A stretch of DNA of 64,000 nt, taken from Actinacidiphila rubida. GTDB taxonomy: Bacteria > Actinomycetota > Actinomycetes > Streptomycetales > Streptomycetaceae. Location of the stretch: positions 62,001-126,000 of the forward strand of contig NZ_FODD01000022.1 in NCBI RefSeq assembly GCF_900110255.1. Direction: 5' to 3'. Shown one piece after another: positions 25,659 through 34,893 of this stretch (its first letter is position 1; the number at the start of each line of letters is the position of its first letter). Below the pieces are notes generated by a model. The model did not search any database, had not been told where the DNA came from, and saw only the letters and a program-made list of their open reading frames with translations. The position numbers and the translations under genes were made by a program.

Positions 25659-26612
25659 ATGGGTCATATGGACACCAACTTCACCGGCTCCCAGATCGTC
25701 CTCGGCACGATGGACTTCGGTACCCGCGTCCGCCCTGACGCCGCTTTCGCGATCCTCGACTCCTTCGTCGCCGGCGGCGGGATCTGGCTCGACACCGCGA
25801 ACTGCTACTCCTTCTGGAGTGACCCCAGCGGCATCGGCGGGGCCAGTGAGCGAGTCATCGGCTCATGGCTCCGGGCCCGCCCCGGCGCCCGCGACGCGGT
25901 ACGGATCGCGACGAAGGTCCGGCAGAACCCGCTTGTCCCGCACTCCTGGCCGCAGAGCGCCGAGGGACTCTCCGCCCAGGCTGTCCACGCCGGCGTCGAG
26001 GGGAGCTTTGAGCGTCTCGGGATCGATCACGTCGATCTTCTCTGGGCCCATGCCGAGGATCGCACCGTACCGCTGGAGGAGACGGTCGGCGCCTTCGGCG
26101 AGCTGGTCGCAAAGGGCGTGGCCCTACGGATCGGGGCGGCGAACCATGCCGCTTGGCGCGTCGAGCGCGCCCGGTCGATCGCCCGGGAGCAGCGGGTGGA
26201 GCCCTGGACGGCCCTGCAACTACGCCACTCCCTCGTGCAGCCGCGCCCCCTCACCCCCGTGGCGGAGGCCGGCCATCGCATGCTCGCCACCGAAGACCTG
26301 GACCTCGCACGGTCGGAGGGGCTCGCCGTCTGGTCGTACAGCTCGTTGATGTTGGGTTCCTACGTGCGCGCGGACAAGCCGCTTCCGCAGACCTATGATC
26401 ATCCCGGCACCGCCCGAGTGCTCGCGGTCCTGGACGATGTCGCAGGCGAACTCTCGGCCACGAGGAACCAGATCGTCCTCGCATGGCTGATGCGGCAGGG
26501 AGTCGACCCCATCGTCGGCGCGAGCCGGGTGGAACAGATCGAGGAGGCACTCGCCGCACGCGATGTGCGGCTCAGCGACGAGCACATGGCGCGCTTCGCC
26601 GAAGCCCGGTAA
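25659..26612 (+). CDS. Aldo/keto reductase
   Basis: A 317-residue (beta/alpha)8 NADPH-dependent reductase with the full catalytic tetrad: Asp45 and Tyr50 in LDTANCYSFW, Lys86 in IATKV, and His131 in LLWAHAED. SYSSLMLGSYVR and VDPIVGASRVEQIEEALAAR form the cofactor-phosphate region. The start is the ATG at 25659; a second in-frame ATG at 25668 is equally possible. It reduces carbonyl compounds of unknown identity. It follows an IS remnant and is convergent with the hydrolase gene downstream. No regulator is adjacent. Confidence 0.88.
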   Translation: MGHMDTNFTGSQIVLGTMDFGTRVRPDAAFAILDSFVAGGGIWLDTANCYSFWSDPSGIGGASERVIGSWLRARPGARDAVRIATKVRQNPLVPHSWPQSAEGLSAQAVHAGVEGSFERLGIDHVDLLWAHAEDRTVPLEETVGAFGELVAKGVALRIGAANHAAWRVERARSIAREQRVEPWTALQLRHSLVQPRPLTPVAEAGHRMLATEDLDLARSEGLAVWSYSSLMLGSYVRADKPLPQTYDHPGTARVLAVLDDVAGELSATRNQIVLAWLMRQGVDPIVGASRVEQIEEALAARDVRLSDEHMARFAEAR

Positions 26613-26763
26613 GTCCCCGTCGTTACGATCGACAACCGACGTCGAGCGCGGCGACGCGGAATCGCCCGGAATGGCAGCCGACAGGTCCCACGCTGATCGA
26701 GGACCTGGACCAGGACCGCTGCTTCGACCGTTGACGACCCCGAGGACAACTGCTGCCGCGGCG

Positions 26764-27663
26764 CTACGAACTGCTGCTGTCGATTCCTCCGGTGAACTCC
26801 AGGATGACGGCCGCGAGCGTTTCAGGAGCTTCCTGCGCGATGAGGTGGCCGACCCCCTCAATATGCACCGCGGTGACCTCGCCGGCGGCCACCTGACGGA
26901 AGGTCGTTTCGGTGATCGTTCCATGGCCTGCACCCTCGACGGTGAGCACCGGCACGGCGATCGGGTGGGACTCGGCCAGAGCCTTGGTTGCGCCGTTGTC
27001 GGCGAGAACGCCTCGGTAGAGACCCTCCGTGCCTCGCCAGGCGTTCGGGCGCGCGTAGCTTCGAACGAATTCGTCGATGTCGCTTTCGCCGATGGCTCCC
27101 TCCGTCCCGTTCATCAGCGGGAAGGCCCAGTCGGCCAGGAGTTCGCGCTCATGGCCCGGAACGAGCATCGCGGCTATGCCCGGAGCGCCGAGGAATCCGA
27201 CGTGCCAGGAACCGTGGTTGTTCACGTCGGCAAGAGCCTCGAATCCGAAACCGGCGAGGGTCGTCTCGACTCCGGTGAAGCTGATGACGTCCTCCGGGTG
27301 CGTTGCCGCGAACCGGAAGCCCGTGCCGCCGCTGATGTCCTGGCAGAGGAGGTGCACGGGACCCGCGCCGATGTGCTCGACGAGATGGTGCAGGTCCTCA
27401 GCTGCGACCGTCTCGCCGTACTCGGTGTCGGCGTTGCCGGAGTCGCCGAACCCGCGGAGGTCGAGGGCGAAGACCCGGTGCGTCCGCGCGAGCACCGGAA
27501 TCAGCTTGCGGAACGCCCACCAGGTCTCCGGCCAGCCGTGCACCAGCAGGATCGGTGAGCCGCCGGCGCCGGCGGAGACGTAGTGCAGTTGAGTTCCGTT
27601 GACCTCGGCGAGCTGATGCGTGACGCCGGGAATGGTCGCCCCGGGGGGCGTGATCGTGGGCAC
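26764..27663 (-). CDS. Alpha/beta hydrolase, epoxide-hydrolase-like
   Basis: A 299-residue alpha/beta hydrolase. The oxyanion strand is ILLVHGWPETWWAF (HGxP type). The nucleophile elbow reads LLCQDISGGTGFRFA, with Asp109 instead of Ser, as in epoxide hydrolases and haloalkane dehalogenases. A cap domain follows, and the C-terminal His is in HIEGVGHLIAQEAP. The GTG start at 27663 has GGGAGC six bases upstream. It is divergent from a MarR gene, with two palindromic MarR boxes just upstream of its start, so it is probably MarR-repressed and detoxification-related. Confidence 0.87.
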   Translation of the reverse strand: MPTITPPGATIPGVTHQLAEVNGTQLHYVSAGAGGSPILLVHGWPETWWAFRKLIPVLARTHRVFALDLRGFGDSGNADTEYGETVAAEDLHHLVEHIGAGPVHLLCQDISGGTGFRFAATHPEDVISFTGVETTLAGFGFEALADVNNHGSWHVGFLGAPGIAAMLVPGHERELLADWAFPLMNGTEGAIGESDIDEFVRSYARPNAWRGTEGLYRGVLADNGATKALAESHPIAVPVLTVEGAGHGTITETTFRQVAAGEVTAVHIEGVGHLIAQEAPETLAAVILEFTGGIDSSSS

Positions 27664-27679
27664 GAGAAAGCTCCCAAAT

Positions 27680-27721
27680 AGGCAACCTGGTTGCTCATCA
27701 AGATAGGCAACCCGGTTGCCT
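27680..27721. promoter_or_regulatory. Two MarR operators, 25 bp apart
   Basis: Box 2, AGGCAACC-C-GGTTGCCT (27705-27721), is a perfect 17-bp palindrome. Box 1, AGGCAACC-T-GGTTGCTC (27680-27696), matches it except at the outer edge. They lie between the divergent hydrolase (start 27663) and marR gene (start 27749) and repeat at 25 bp. Confidence 0.75.
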
Positions 27722-27748
27722 TTGTCAACGTGGTCCTATGCTGGCCGC

Positions 27749-28225
27749 ATGTCCAGATCAGGCGCCGATCTCGCCCTGCTCCTGCTCGCCGGCTTCCGCA
27801 CTTTGGCGGATCGAGCGACCGCCGAGCTCGCCGACCGCGGGTTCGAGGACGTACGGCCGGTGCACGACTTCGCCCTCCGGTCGATCCTGTCCGGCGCCGA
27901 CAGCACCTCCGAACTCGCCCGCAGACTGTCGGTGACGAGACAGGCAGCCGCGAAGACGATCGCCGCACTGGAGGAACGTCGCTACGTAGCGCGCCAACCC
28001 GACTCGGACGACCGTCGGCGGACGCGGCTGCGCGTCACCGAGCATGGACTCGCGTTGTTGCGACAGGGCGAGGCGGTCTTCGACGAGCTCCGCGAGCAGT
28101 GGGAGAAGCAGTCGGGCAAGGCGTCGGTCTCGACACTCGAAGAGACACTCCGTTCACTCGTCGGGGACAGCGCGATCCGGCTCGATTCACCGGGCTGGAT
28201 CGCGCGTCTCCCGGACGTGGAGTAG
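27749..28225 (+). CDS. MarR-family regulator
   Basis: A 158-residue winged-helix protein. DFALRSILSGADSTSELARR leads into LSVTRQAAAKTIAALEERRY, the recognition helix. The wing is VARQPDSDDRRRTRLRVTEHG, with the conserved DxRxxR pattern of MarR proteins. The ATG at 27749 follows the duplicated operator. It is divergent from the epoxide-hydrolase-like gene and is its probable repressor; the ligand is unknown. The protein lacks cysteines, so thiol-based redox sensing is unlikely. Confidence 0.92.
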   Translation: MSRSGADLALLLLAGFRTLADRATAELADRGFEDVRPVHDFALRSILSGADSTSELARRLSVTRQAAAKTIAALEERRYVARQPDSDDRRRTRLRVTEHGLALLRQGEAVFDELREQWEKQSGKASVSTLEETLRSLVGDSAIRLDSPGWIARLPDVE

Positions 28226-28675
28226 GCGGCCACGGCGGGCGGGGAAGGTGCCGAGGTTCCGATGGCGTCGAACTGCCCGGCACGCTCGTGATCGCCGCAC
28301 GCGGTCAACACGTCCACAGTCGCCTCGGGCTGCTCACCGGGAATGGGCAGGCACTGGCCCATAGTCAGGACGACGGCCCACACATAAACCTGACGGGTAG
28401 TCAGCTCATCCAGCGCCACACCCGTTGCGGGCGAGTTGCGGCCCGAACGAGGCGGTAGCGGAACCGCGGCCAGTTCGAGATCCCACAGCGCGGCCCCAAG
28501 TGCTCCCCTGCCAGCCGCCGTTCGGCCTAAACGCCTGAAGATCGATACCGCTGCCCCGACACAGCACAACTCCGGCTTTCCCCGCACCCGCAGACGGGGC
28601 GCCCCCTCGCCGTACCCGTACCCGTACCCCGACAGGGTCAGGTACCGATCGCGGGAGGCGCGCATACTCGGCTCC
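28226..28675. other. 450-bp intergenic stretch with CGTACC repeats
   Basis: I see no convincing gene. A minus-strand frame around 28260-28420 (VALDELTTRQVYVWAVVLTM) reads like protein but has no start or family match. Three tandem CGTACC units at 28611-28628 lie 50-65 bases before the next start codon and could be regulatory. Confidence 0.35.
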
Positions 28676-29572
28676 ATGAACAAGCACGGGCAACTCGCCG
28701 ACTTCCTCCAGACCCGCCGGAGCCAGCTGCGGCCCGAGGACCTCGGGCTGCGGACCTACGGCGAGCGGCGCCGGGTGCCGGGTCTGCGGCGAGAAGAGCT
28801 CGCGCTGCTCGCCGGCATCAGCACGCCCTACTACACCCGCCTGGAGCAGGGGCAATCGCGCAACGCCTCTCCCGAGGTCCTGGACGCCATCGCCGGCGCC
28901 CTGCGGCTGGACGAGTCCGAGCGTGCCCATCTGCACACCTTGGCCCGTGCACCGCGAGGACGCCAACGCGCGAGCCGGCCGCCGGCCGAACGCGTCACCC
29001 CGGCGACCAGCGCCCTGCTGGCAGCCATCGAGGGCACGCCCGCCATCGTCATGGGCCGCCGCACCGACGTGCTGGCCTGGAACCGTCAGGGCCACGCACT
29101 GTTCGCCGGCCATCTCGACCCGGGCGGCCCCGACAACCCCGGCCGGCGGCCGAACATGGCCAGGCTGGTCTTCCTCGACGCGCACACCCGCGACCTGTAC
29201 GCCGACTGGCCCGCCAAGGCCAGGGCCGTCGTGGGCAACCTGCGCCTGACCGCCGGACGGCACCCGGACGATCCGCTGCTGGCCGGGCTCATCGGCGAAC
29301 TGACCATAAGCAGCCCGGAGTTCGCCACGATGTGGGCCGACCACCGGATCGTGGCCTGCGACACCGCCGACTACCAGATGCACCACCCGCTGGTCGGGCC
29401 CCTGACCGTCACCCAGCAGACGCTGCAGAACCCGCAGGGCAACGGCCCGGCCGTCGTGGTTGCCACAGCCGCTCCCGGATCCCCCTCCGCGACGGCCCTG
29501 TCGCTGCTCGCCCACGCCATCGCACCGCAGGAAGCGGCGGCCCGGCAGCACGACGCCCGCACCACCACCTGA
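28676..29572 (+). CDS. XRE regulator with MmyB-like ligand domain
   Basis: A 298-residue regulator. The N-terminal HTH (ADFLQTRRSQLRPEDLGL, RRVPGLRREELALLAGISTP, YYTRLEQGQSRNASPEVLDA) has the signature of this large actinobacterial family. The C-terminal domain from about residue 105 (VMGRRTDVLAWNRQGHALFA, LLAGLIGELTISSPEFATMW, HHPLVGPLTVTQQTL) is the MmyB-like, PAS-related ligand pocket. The family often controls a neighbouring gene; here that is the secreted SMP-30-like protein 220 bases downstream. Some relatives bind fatty acids, but no ligand can be inferred here. Confidence 0.92.
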   Translation: MNKHGQLADFLQTRRSQLRPEDLGLRTYGERRRVPGLRREELALLAGISTPYYTRLEQGQSRNASPEVLDAIAGALRLDESERAHLHTLARAPRGRQRASRPPAERVTPATSALLAAIEGTPAIVMGRRTDVLAWNRQGHALFAGHLDPGGPDNPGRRPNMARLVFLDAHTRDLYADWPAKARAVVGNLRLTAGRHPDDPLLAGLIGELTISSPEFATMWADHRIVACDTADYQMHHPLVGPLTVTQQTLQNPQGNGPAVVVATAAPGSPSATALSLLAHAIAPQEAAARQHDARTTT

Positions 29573-29791
29573 CACAGCGTCCGCCGCACCGCCCGGCCCC
29601 AGCCTCTCCGAGAGCCTGCCGCGTGCCCGCCGTCGGCGGCGCTGCATCGCCGATCCGGCCCCGGCGGCGGAGCCCCACTGCCGAGCCCGCCACTCCCACG
29701 CCGTCGCACCCCCACGACCGGCGTTCCCCTTGACCACGGCACCGCACCGCGGCTGCCGCATGCCCGAAACCAGAGAAGCAGAGTAGGAACC

Positions 29792-30790
29792 GTGTCCAAG
29801 CGAAGCATCATGAGCACCGTCTCGGCCGTCCTCGTCACTGCCGCAGCCCTCGCCGCGGCTGCGCCTGCCGGTGCGACGCCGGCGGCCCGAGGACCGCTGA
29901 CCGACGTCCGCATCACCGACCACTTCGATCTGCTCGCAGGCCAGATGCCGGAGAACATCGCCCTGCTGCCCGACGGCACGGCGGACGTCACCTTCGCCGG
30001 AGCCCGCCAGGTGGCGCAGATCACCCCCCACGGCGCGACGCGCATCCTGGCGACGCTGCCCGAACCCGCCGACCGCGGAGTCAACACGCCCGTCCTGAAG
30101 TTCCCCCTGACCACGGGCATCGTCCGCACCGCGGACGGCACCGTGTACGTGCTGTACGCGACGGGCACGGCCGACCTGACGGGGCTGTGGCGGATACGTC
30201 CCGGGCAGTCCCCGCAGCGCATCGCCGCCCTGCCCGCGGACGGCCTGCCCAACGGTCTGGCCCTGGACGAGAACGGCAAGCAGCTCTACATCACCGACTC
30301 GGTACTCGGCACCGTGTGGACAGTCCCCACCACCGGTGGCACGCCCACCGCCTGGTCCACCGCCTCCGAGCTTGCCTCGACCGGCTTCCTCGGAGCCAAC
30401 GGCGCGAAGGTGCACGGCGGTGCCCTGTGGGTGAGCAACCTCGACCAGGGCACCCTCCTGCGCATCCCCATCGGTTCCCGCAATCGTGCGGGAGCGCCGC
30501 AGGTCACGGCATCCGGCCTGGTCGGCATCGACGACTTCGCCTTCACCGGCCGCGGCAACCAGGTCCTGGCCGCCCTCAACGGCCCCAACCGGGTCGTGCT
30601 CATCCAGCCCGACGGCACCAGCTCCACCGTCGCGGACAGCACCGACGGGCTCCAGAACCCCACATCCGTGGCACTGCGCGGCGACGACGTGTACGTGCTC
30701 AGCGCCGCCTACACCACGAACACCGACCCCAACCTGCTGCACGCATCCATGGGGAGAGCGCATCGGGCCCTTTCGCCGGCCCGAAACTGA
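29792..30790 (+). CDS. Secreted ScyD/SMP-30-like beta-propeller protein
   Basis: A 332-residue exported protein. The signal peptide MSKRSIMSTVSAVLVTAAAL continues to an AGATPAA cleavage region. Repeated beta-propeller turns follow: LLPDGTADVTFAG, GIVRTADGTVYVLYATG, LPNGLALDENGKQLYITD, VTASGLVGIDDFAFTGRGNQVLAAL, LQNPTSVALRGDDVYVLS. This pattern is shared by SMP-30-like and ScyD/NHL proteins. The final residues after TNTDPNLL (HASMGRAHRALSPARN) look atypical and could reflect a late frameshift. The GTG start at 29792 follows AGTAGGAACC. It lies downstream of the MmyB-type regulator that may control it. Confidence 0.78.
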   Translation: MSKRSIMSTVSAVLVTAAALAAAAPAGATPAARGPLTDVRITDHFDLLAGQMPENIALLPDGTADVTFAGARQVAQITPHGATRILATLPEPADRGVNTPVLKFPLTTGIVRTADGTVYVLYATGTADLTGLWRIRPGQSPQRIAALPADGLPNGLALDENGKQLYITDSVLGTVWTVPTTGGTPTAWSTASELASTGFLGANGAKVHGGALWVSNLDQGTLLRIPIGSRNRAGAPQVTASGLVGIDDFAFTGRGNQVLAALNGPNRVVLIQPDGTSSTVADSTDGLQNPTSVALRGDDVYVLSAAYTTNTDPNLLHASMGRAHRALSPARN

Positions 30791-30872
30791 CGCTTCCGGT
30801 CGGGTGACCGTCTTCCACGGGGACTGCGCCCGGCCTTCGGATCGCGCCGGCCCCGCTCGTCCGCGGCTGCCC

Positions 30873-31568
30873 TCACAGACTCAGCAGCAGGTCCCGGACC
30901 GCGGCGGGCTGGGACAGGAACGGGTGGTGGCCGGCGTCGAGTTCGACGACGCTGCCGGCCCGGCGGGCGAACTCGCGCTGAAGCCGCGGCGGGGTGCCCC
31001 GGTCCTGGGCGCAGACGAGGTACGTGGAGGGCAACTGCTGCCATGCGGCCGCCCCGACCGGCTGCCCGGTCACCTGCACGCTCTGCCGGGCGAGGTGGGT
31101 CCCCGCCTGCACCTGGACCTCGGGGCCGCAGTCCTGCAGGAAGGTATCCACGAGCAGCTCGGGGCGGACCCCGAACGTGCCGGCGTCGGGGTCGACGTCG
31201 AGGAACGGGGCGGGGCCGCCGTCCCCGAACTCCGACAGGCTCTGCCCGACCTCAGGCAGGTAGCTGGAGACCAGCAGCAGGTGGCGTACCGACCCGATTC
31301 CCGCGGCGGCTTCGGCGGTGATGATGCCGCCGTAGCTGTGGGCGACCACGATGGTCGGCTCGTCGCCGTCCTGCAGCACCTGCCGTACCGCGGCGACATC
31401 TTCGGGCAGCCCCGGGCCGCCGACGCCGCCGGGCAGGCCCGCCTCGCCGCAGCTCGGCAGCGCCGGGGCCACGCTCGGCACCCCTCGCTCTTGCAGCAGC
31501 TCGGCGGTGCGGTGCCACCACCACGACCCGTCCCGCACGCACGCCCCATGCACGAACACGACCCTCAT
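30873..31568 (-). CDS. Alpha/beta hydrolase (esterase-like)
   Basis: A 231-residue alpha/beta hydrolase with MRVVFVHGACVRDGSWWWHR (oxyanion strand), nucleophile Ser78 in VVAHSYGGIITAEAA, and the catalytic His in ELDAGHHPFLSQP. This is the compact Abhydrolase_6 type found near TetR regulators. I chose the ATG at 31568 because GGAGGT lies four bases upstream. A longer start at 31607 would add residues encoded by a 9-bp tandem repeat. It is divergent from the TetR gene at 31662. Confidence 0.85.
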   Translation of the reverse strand: MRVVFVHGACVRDGSWWWHRTAELLQERGVPSVAPALPSCGEAGLPGGVGGPGLPEDVAAVRQVLQDGDEPTIVVAHSYGGIITAEAAAGIGSVRHLLLVSSYLPEVGQSLSEFGDGGPAPFLDVDPDAGTFGVRPELLVDTFLQDCGPEVQVQAGTHLARQSVQVTGQPVGAAAWQQLPSTYLVCAQDRGTPPRLQREFARRAGSVVELDAGHHPFLSQPAAVRDLLLSL

Positions 31569-31582
31569 CGCTACCTCCACGT

Positions 31583-31609
31583 CTGCCGTGACTGCCGTGA
31601 CTGCCATGA
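31583..31609. repeat. 9-bp tandem repeat in the hydrolase leader
   Basis: CTGCCGTGA occurs at 31583-31591 and 31592-31600, and CTGCCATGA at 31601-31609, upstream of the hydrolase start. The repeat lies between the ribosome site and the TetR intergenic region and may alter leader length or an alternative start. Confidence 0.7.
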
Positions 31610-31661
31610 CTGCCTCCTGCCGACGATAGACGTAGTAGTTGTTACGTGAAAAAATTGGGCG

Positions 31662-32309
31662 GTGGGTAGAAGACCGCAACCGCACATCAAGGACAGGCTG
31701 CTCGATGCCTGCGCCGATCACGCCCTCGCGCACGGCCTCCCCGACCGGCTCGAGCCGCTGGCCACCGCCACCGGCACCTCGGCCCGCATGCTGATCTATC
31801 ACTTCGGCACCCGCGACGCGCTGCTGCGGGCCGTCCTCGGGCACGCGCGGCAACGTCAGCTCGACACATTCGGCGACTTCCTGCGGGTGCGGCCCGACGA
31901 GCCGTACACGGCCACCCTGAACCGCGCCTGGACCTCCATCACCGGCCCGGACGGCCAGCCGTACCTGCGGATGTTCGGTCAGCTGCGCGAGAGTGCGGAG
32001 CAGCAGTTGTGGCCGAACTTCCGGCGCACCGCGACGACCGACTGGCTCGGGCCGCTCGAGGACGGCCTGCGCAGCATCGGTCGGCCGGATCTCGCGACGC
32101 TCGTTCTCGCTGTCATCCGTGGTCTCCTCATGGACCTCGACGCCACCGGCGACACCACCCGCACGGACCGGGCCTTCCGCGACTTCCTCGGCGCAGTCGA
32201 GCACCTGGCCAGGGGCTACCGCCCAGATGCAGTTGCCCTCGTCCCGGACGGTGTCCCGCCGGGCGGTGCAGCAGCCCCACCAAGGCCGGGGATGCCGAAC
32301 GGCTCATGA
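31662..32309 (+). CDS. TetR-family regulator
   Basis: A 215-residue regulator. The N-terminal HTH is in IKDRLLDACADHALAHGLPD, RLEPLATATGTSARMLIYHF, GTRDALLRAVLGHARQRQ. The recognition helix with MLIYHFGTRDALL is standard TetR. The GTG at 31662 is the likely start. A loose inverted repeat with ACGTA/TACGT arms at 31630-31647, between this gene and the divergent hydrolase, is a candidate operator. The C-terminal 25 residues are Pro/Gly-rich and overhang the usual domain. It probably controls the hydrolase. Confidence 0.85.
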   Translation: MGRRPQPHIKDRLLDACADHALAHGLPDRLEPLATATGTSARMLIYHFGTRDALLRAVLGHARQRQLDTFGDFLRVRPDEPYTATLNRAWTSITGPDGQPYLRMFGQLRESAEQQLWPNFRRTATTDWLGPLEDGLRSIGRPDLATLVLAVIRGLLMDLDATGDTTRTDRAFRDFLGAVEHLARGYRPDAVALVPDGVPPGGAAAPPRPGMPNGS

Positions 32310-32360
32310 CGGCCCTTCTGGTCGCACGCCCGCCATGCCGAGGCGACGGGGCAGTAGACG

Positions 32361-34736
32361 TCACACGCGAACCGCCCTTTGACATGCCCCCTGGTCACGG
32401 TGCAGAGCGAGCTTGCCGCGGATCTTGTCGGCGTGGGGGTCATCGAGTTCGGTGAGGATGTCCAGGGCATGTCGCCAAGCGTCGTGGGCTGCATCGGGAT
32501 GGTGTGCCGCATGGTGGGCGTCGCCGAAGCGATGGAGGATGTCTGCTTCCAGCGGGCGGTCGCCGAGGTCGCGGCACAGGTCAAGGGCGCGTGTGTAGCA
32601 CGCGAGAGCCTGGGGGTGCTGGCCCAGGTGGCTGTGGGCGTAGGCGATGCTGTCCCAGGCATGGGCCTGCCGTTCACGGTCGTCGAATTCTTCGAGGACG
32701 GGCAGAGCCTGCCGGCAGCAGGTCAAGCCCAGTGCGTAGTCGCCAAGGCGCGCGTGCGACCAGCCGATGGCGGTCAGAGTCTGGGCCTGCCCCAGCCGGT
32801 GGCCACTGGACTGGTACAACGCCTGTGCTCGACGGGCGAGCGCAAGTGCATCGGAAATGGCAGGAGGGCTTTCCCACGCCTTCACTCTGGCGAGTTCGAT
32901 GTACGTGTCGGCCTGCCCGTCCAGGTCACCGATCCGGCGGAACAGGCCGAGGGCGTGGCGCAGGTGATGCCGGGCGTCCGCGTAGTTGCCACGGCGGCGG
33001 TGGGCGCGGGCGACGATACTGCCGGCGATGGCCTTCCCGAGGGGGTCGGCCAGCCGGTCGGCGGCGTCCGTCGCGGTGTTGCCGACGGCGGCAAGGTCGT
33101 GCCAGTTCCCGCGCCGGTCGAGGTAGGTGGCGAGGGCGTGGGCCAACTGCCAGGTGTGGGCGGGGAAATCGGTGGCGGCGGCGTGGCCTACCGCGCTGAG
33201 GAGTACGGCATGTTCGGTGGTGAACCAGGCCAGCGCCCGCTCGTGATCGGCGAAGTGCTCCAGGCAGACCCCCGGCTGCGGCGGGGGCAGCTTCAGCGGG
33301 TCCCGGCCCCGTTCGACCAGCATGGCGGCGTCGTTCGCGGTATGCACATAGTGATCCAGCATCCGGTGCACCGCGGCGCGGCGCTCCTGCCCCGTGTCAT
33401 GGGTGTTGGCCTGCTCATGGGCGTAGGCGCGGAGCAGGTCGTGGAGTTCGAAGCGCCCGCTGCGCTTTTGCTGGAGCAGGTGTTCGTCCAGGAGCAGTTC
33501 CAGTACCTCGGCTGCCTCGCCGGCGGTGATGCCCGCCAACGCGGCGGCCGCCGCTGCGCTGAAGTCCGGGCCGGGGTGCAGGCCGATGAGGCGGAACACC
33601 TGCTGTGCCCTGTCCGAGAGTGCCTGGTAGGACGCGTCGAACACCGGGCGTAACGCGCGGCCGCCGGCACTGATCGCCTCCAGGCGCCCGGCCTGCATCC
33701 GGTCGGCGAGTGCGGCCAGGCTCCAGGCGGGCCGGGAGCGGAGCCGGGCGGCCGTCAGCGCCAGAGCGAGCGGGAGGCGGTCACAGTACTCGACGACCCT
33801 TGCGGCAGCTTCGGGTTCAGCGGCCACACGATCGTGTCCGGCGATCCGGGCCAGCAGGTCGAGTGCCTCGGCCTCGGTGAACGTGTCGATCAGGTGCGGA
33901 GTGACACCGTCGAGTCCGGCGAGACTGCGGCGGCTGGTGATCAGGACCAGACATGTGGGCCCGGCTGGGATGAGGTCGCGGACCTGGTCCTCGGTGGCGG
34001 CGTTGTCCAGCAGCACCAAGGCACGACGATCCCTCATGCGGTCGCGGTACATCGCCGCCCGCTCGTCCCGACCCTCGGGGATCTGCTGCGCGGCCACTCC
34101 CAACTGCCGCAGGAACGCCTCCAACGCCGCGGACGGGTCCGCGGGCGGGAGTTCGGGGTCGAAGCCGCGCAGGTTCACATACAACTGCACGTCGGTGAAG
34201 TGCCCGGCACGTACCAGTTCGTGTGCGGCATGGATCGCGAGCTGGGTCTTGCCGACCCCGGCCATGCCCTCCACGGCGGAGATCACGACCGTGTTCGCAC
34301 CGCTGCGGTCGTGATGCTCCGTCGCGGCCGCGATCAGGCGGACGAGTTCCTCCCGGCGCCCGGTGAACGTCGCCAGATCCGTGGGCAGTTGACCGAAAAC
34401 CCCGACCGGGCCGCCGGTCCGGGCCGGCCCGTGGACCTTGATGCACGCCGCGCGCCAGACATCGACCGCGGGTTCGTCCGCCCCCAGCGCCCGGACGATT
34501 CCCACGACCAGGTCCAGGTCCAGGCGACTGCGTCCGGTCTTGAAGACGTCCACGACCGTGGAAGTCGAGACAACCCGCGCCGCCCGCATCAGCGGCCCGG
34601 CCCTTTTGGCGAGCACCCGGTACGACGGCATCCCCGCCCAGGCCCGTAACTCACCCAGTAAACTGACGAACTCCTCCAGATCCGCCGCCTTGCTCGGATC
34701 CGGCATAGTGCCCCGCTGCCCACCCACGACGCTCAC
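32361..34736 (-). CDS. HTH-STAND (NB-ARC)-TPR protein, paralogue A
   Basis: A protein of about 791 residues. Residues 15-100 form an XRE-like helical region (VSLLGELRAWAGMPSYRVLA, STSTVVDVFKTGRSRLDLDL). Walker A is EGMAGVGKTQLAIHAAHEL near 158-172 and Walker B is RALVLLDNA. GLPLA-type CDRLPLALALTAARL and MHD-type FELHDLLRAYAHEQA follow, then TPRs to the end. It looks like AfsR without the SARP/BTAD domain. Codons 26 and 30 are TTA (34661-34659 and 34649-34647), so translation probably needs the bldA tRNA. The GTG at 34736 was chosen because both paralogues share the context TCACGGGGG(A/C)GTGA; an internal ATG at 34706 is possible. It lies directly downstream of paralogue B on the same strand. 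Confidence 0.88.
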   Translation of the reverse strand: MSVVGGQRGTMPDPSKAADLEEFVSLLGELRAWAGMPSYRVLAKRAGPLMRAARVVSTSTVVDVFKTGRSRLDLDLVVGIVRALGADEPAVDVWRAACIKVHGPARTGGPVGVFGQLPTDLATFTGRREELVRLIAAATEHHDRSGANTVVISAVEGMAGVGKTQLAIHAAHELVRAGHFTDVQLYVNLRGFDPELPPADPSAALEAFLRQLGVAAQQIPEGRDERAAMYRDRMRDRRALVLLDNAATEDQVRDLIPAGPTCLVLITSRRSLAGLDGVTPHLIDTFTEAEALDLLARIAGHDRVAAEPEAAARVVEYCDRLPLALALTAARLRSRPAWSLAALADRMQAGRLEAISAGGRALRPVFDASYQALSDRAQQVFRLIGLHPGPDFSAAAAAALAGITAGEAAEVLELLLDEHLLQQKRSGRFELHDLLRAYAHEQANTHDTGQERRAAVHRMLDHYVHTANDAAMLVERGRDPLKLPPPQPGVCLEHFADHERALAWFTTEHAVLLSAVGHAAATDFPAHTWQLAHALATYLDRRGNWHDLAAVGNTATDAADRLADPLGKAIAGSIVARAHRRRGNYADARHHLRHALGLFRRIGDLDGQADTYIELARVKAWESPPAISDALALARRAQALYQSSGHRLGQAQTLTAIGWSHARLGDYALGLTCCRQALPVLEEFDDRERQAHAWDSIAYAHSHLGQHPQALACYTRALDLCRDLGDRPLEADILHRFGDAHHAAHHPDAAHDAWRHALDILTELDDPHADKIRGKLALHRDQGACQRAVRV

Positions 34737-34893
34737 TCCCCCGTGAAGCCGTGCTCCTGACAGGAAGAGTCTATAAGACGGCTGTAGACGCACCAGGACT
34801 CCCGGCGGCGCCTCCAGCGGGACGGCGTTGACCGGTTCGAGGCAGGCCTTGCGGGCGTGGTGTCGTCACCCGCGTTGGGCGGTGTTGCCGCCT

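Noticed and set aside
28406..30763. 785-codon minus-strand frame
   Set aside because: It lies opposite the MmyB-type regulator and the secreted propeller gene, both with clear motifs; the antisense product is Gly/Val/Arg-rich without a fold.
31630..31647. ACGTA/TACGT inverted repeat as a firm TetR operator
   Set aside because: The arms are only 5 bp with an 8-base spacer, too weak for a separate feature; noted only under the TetR gene.
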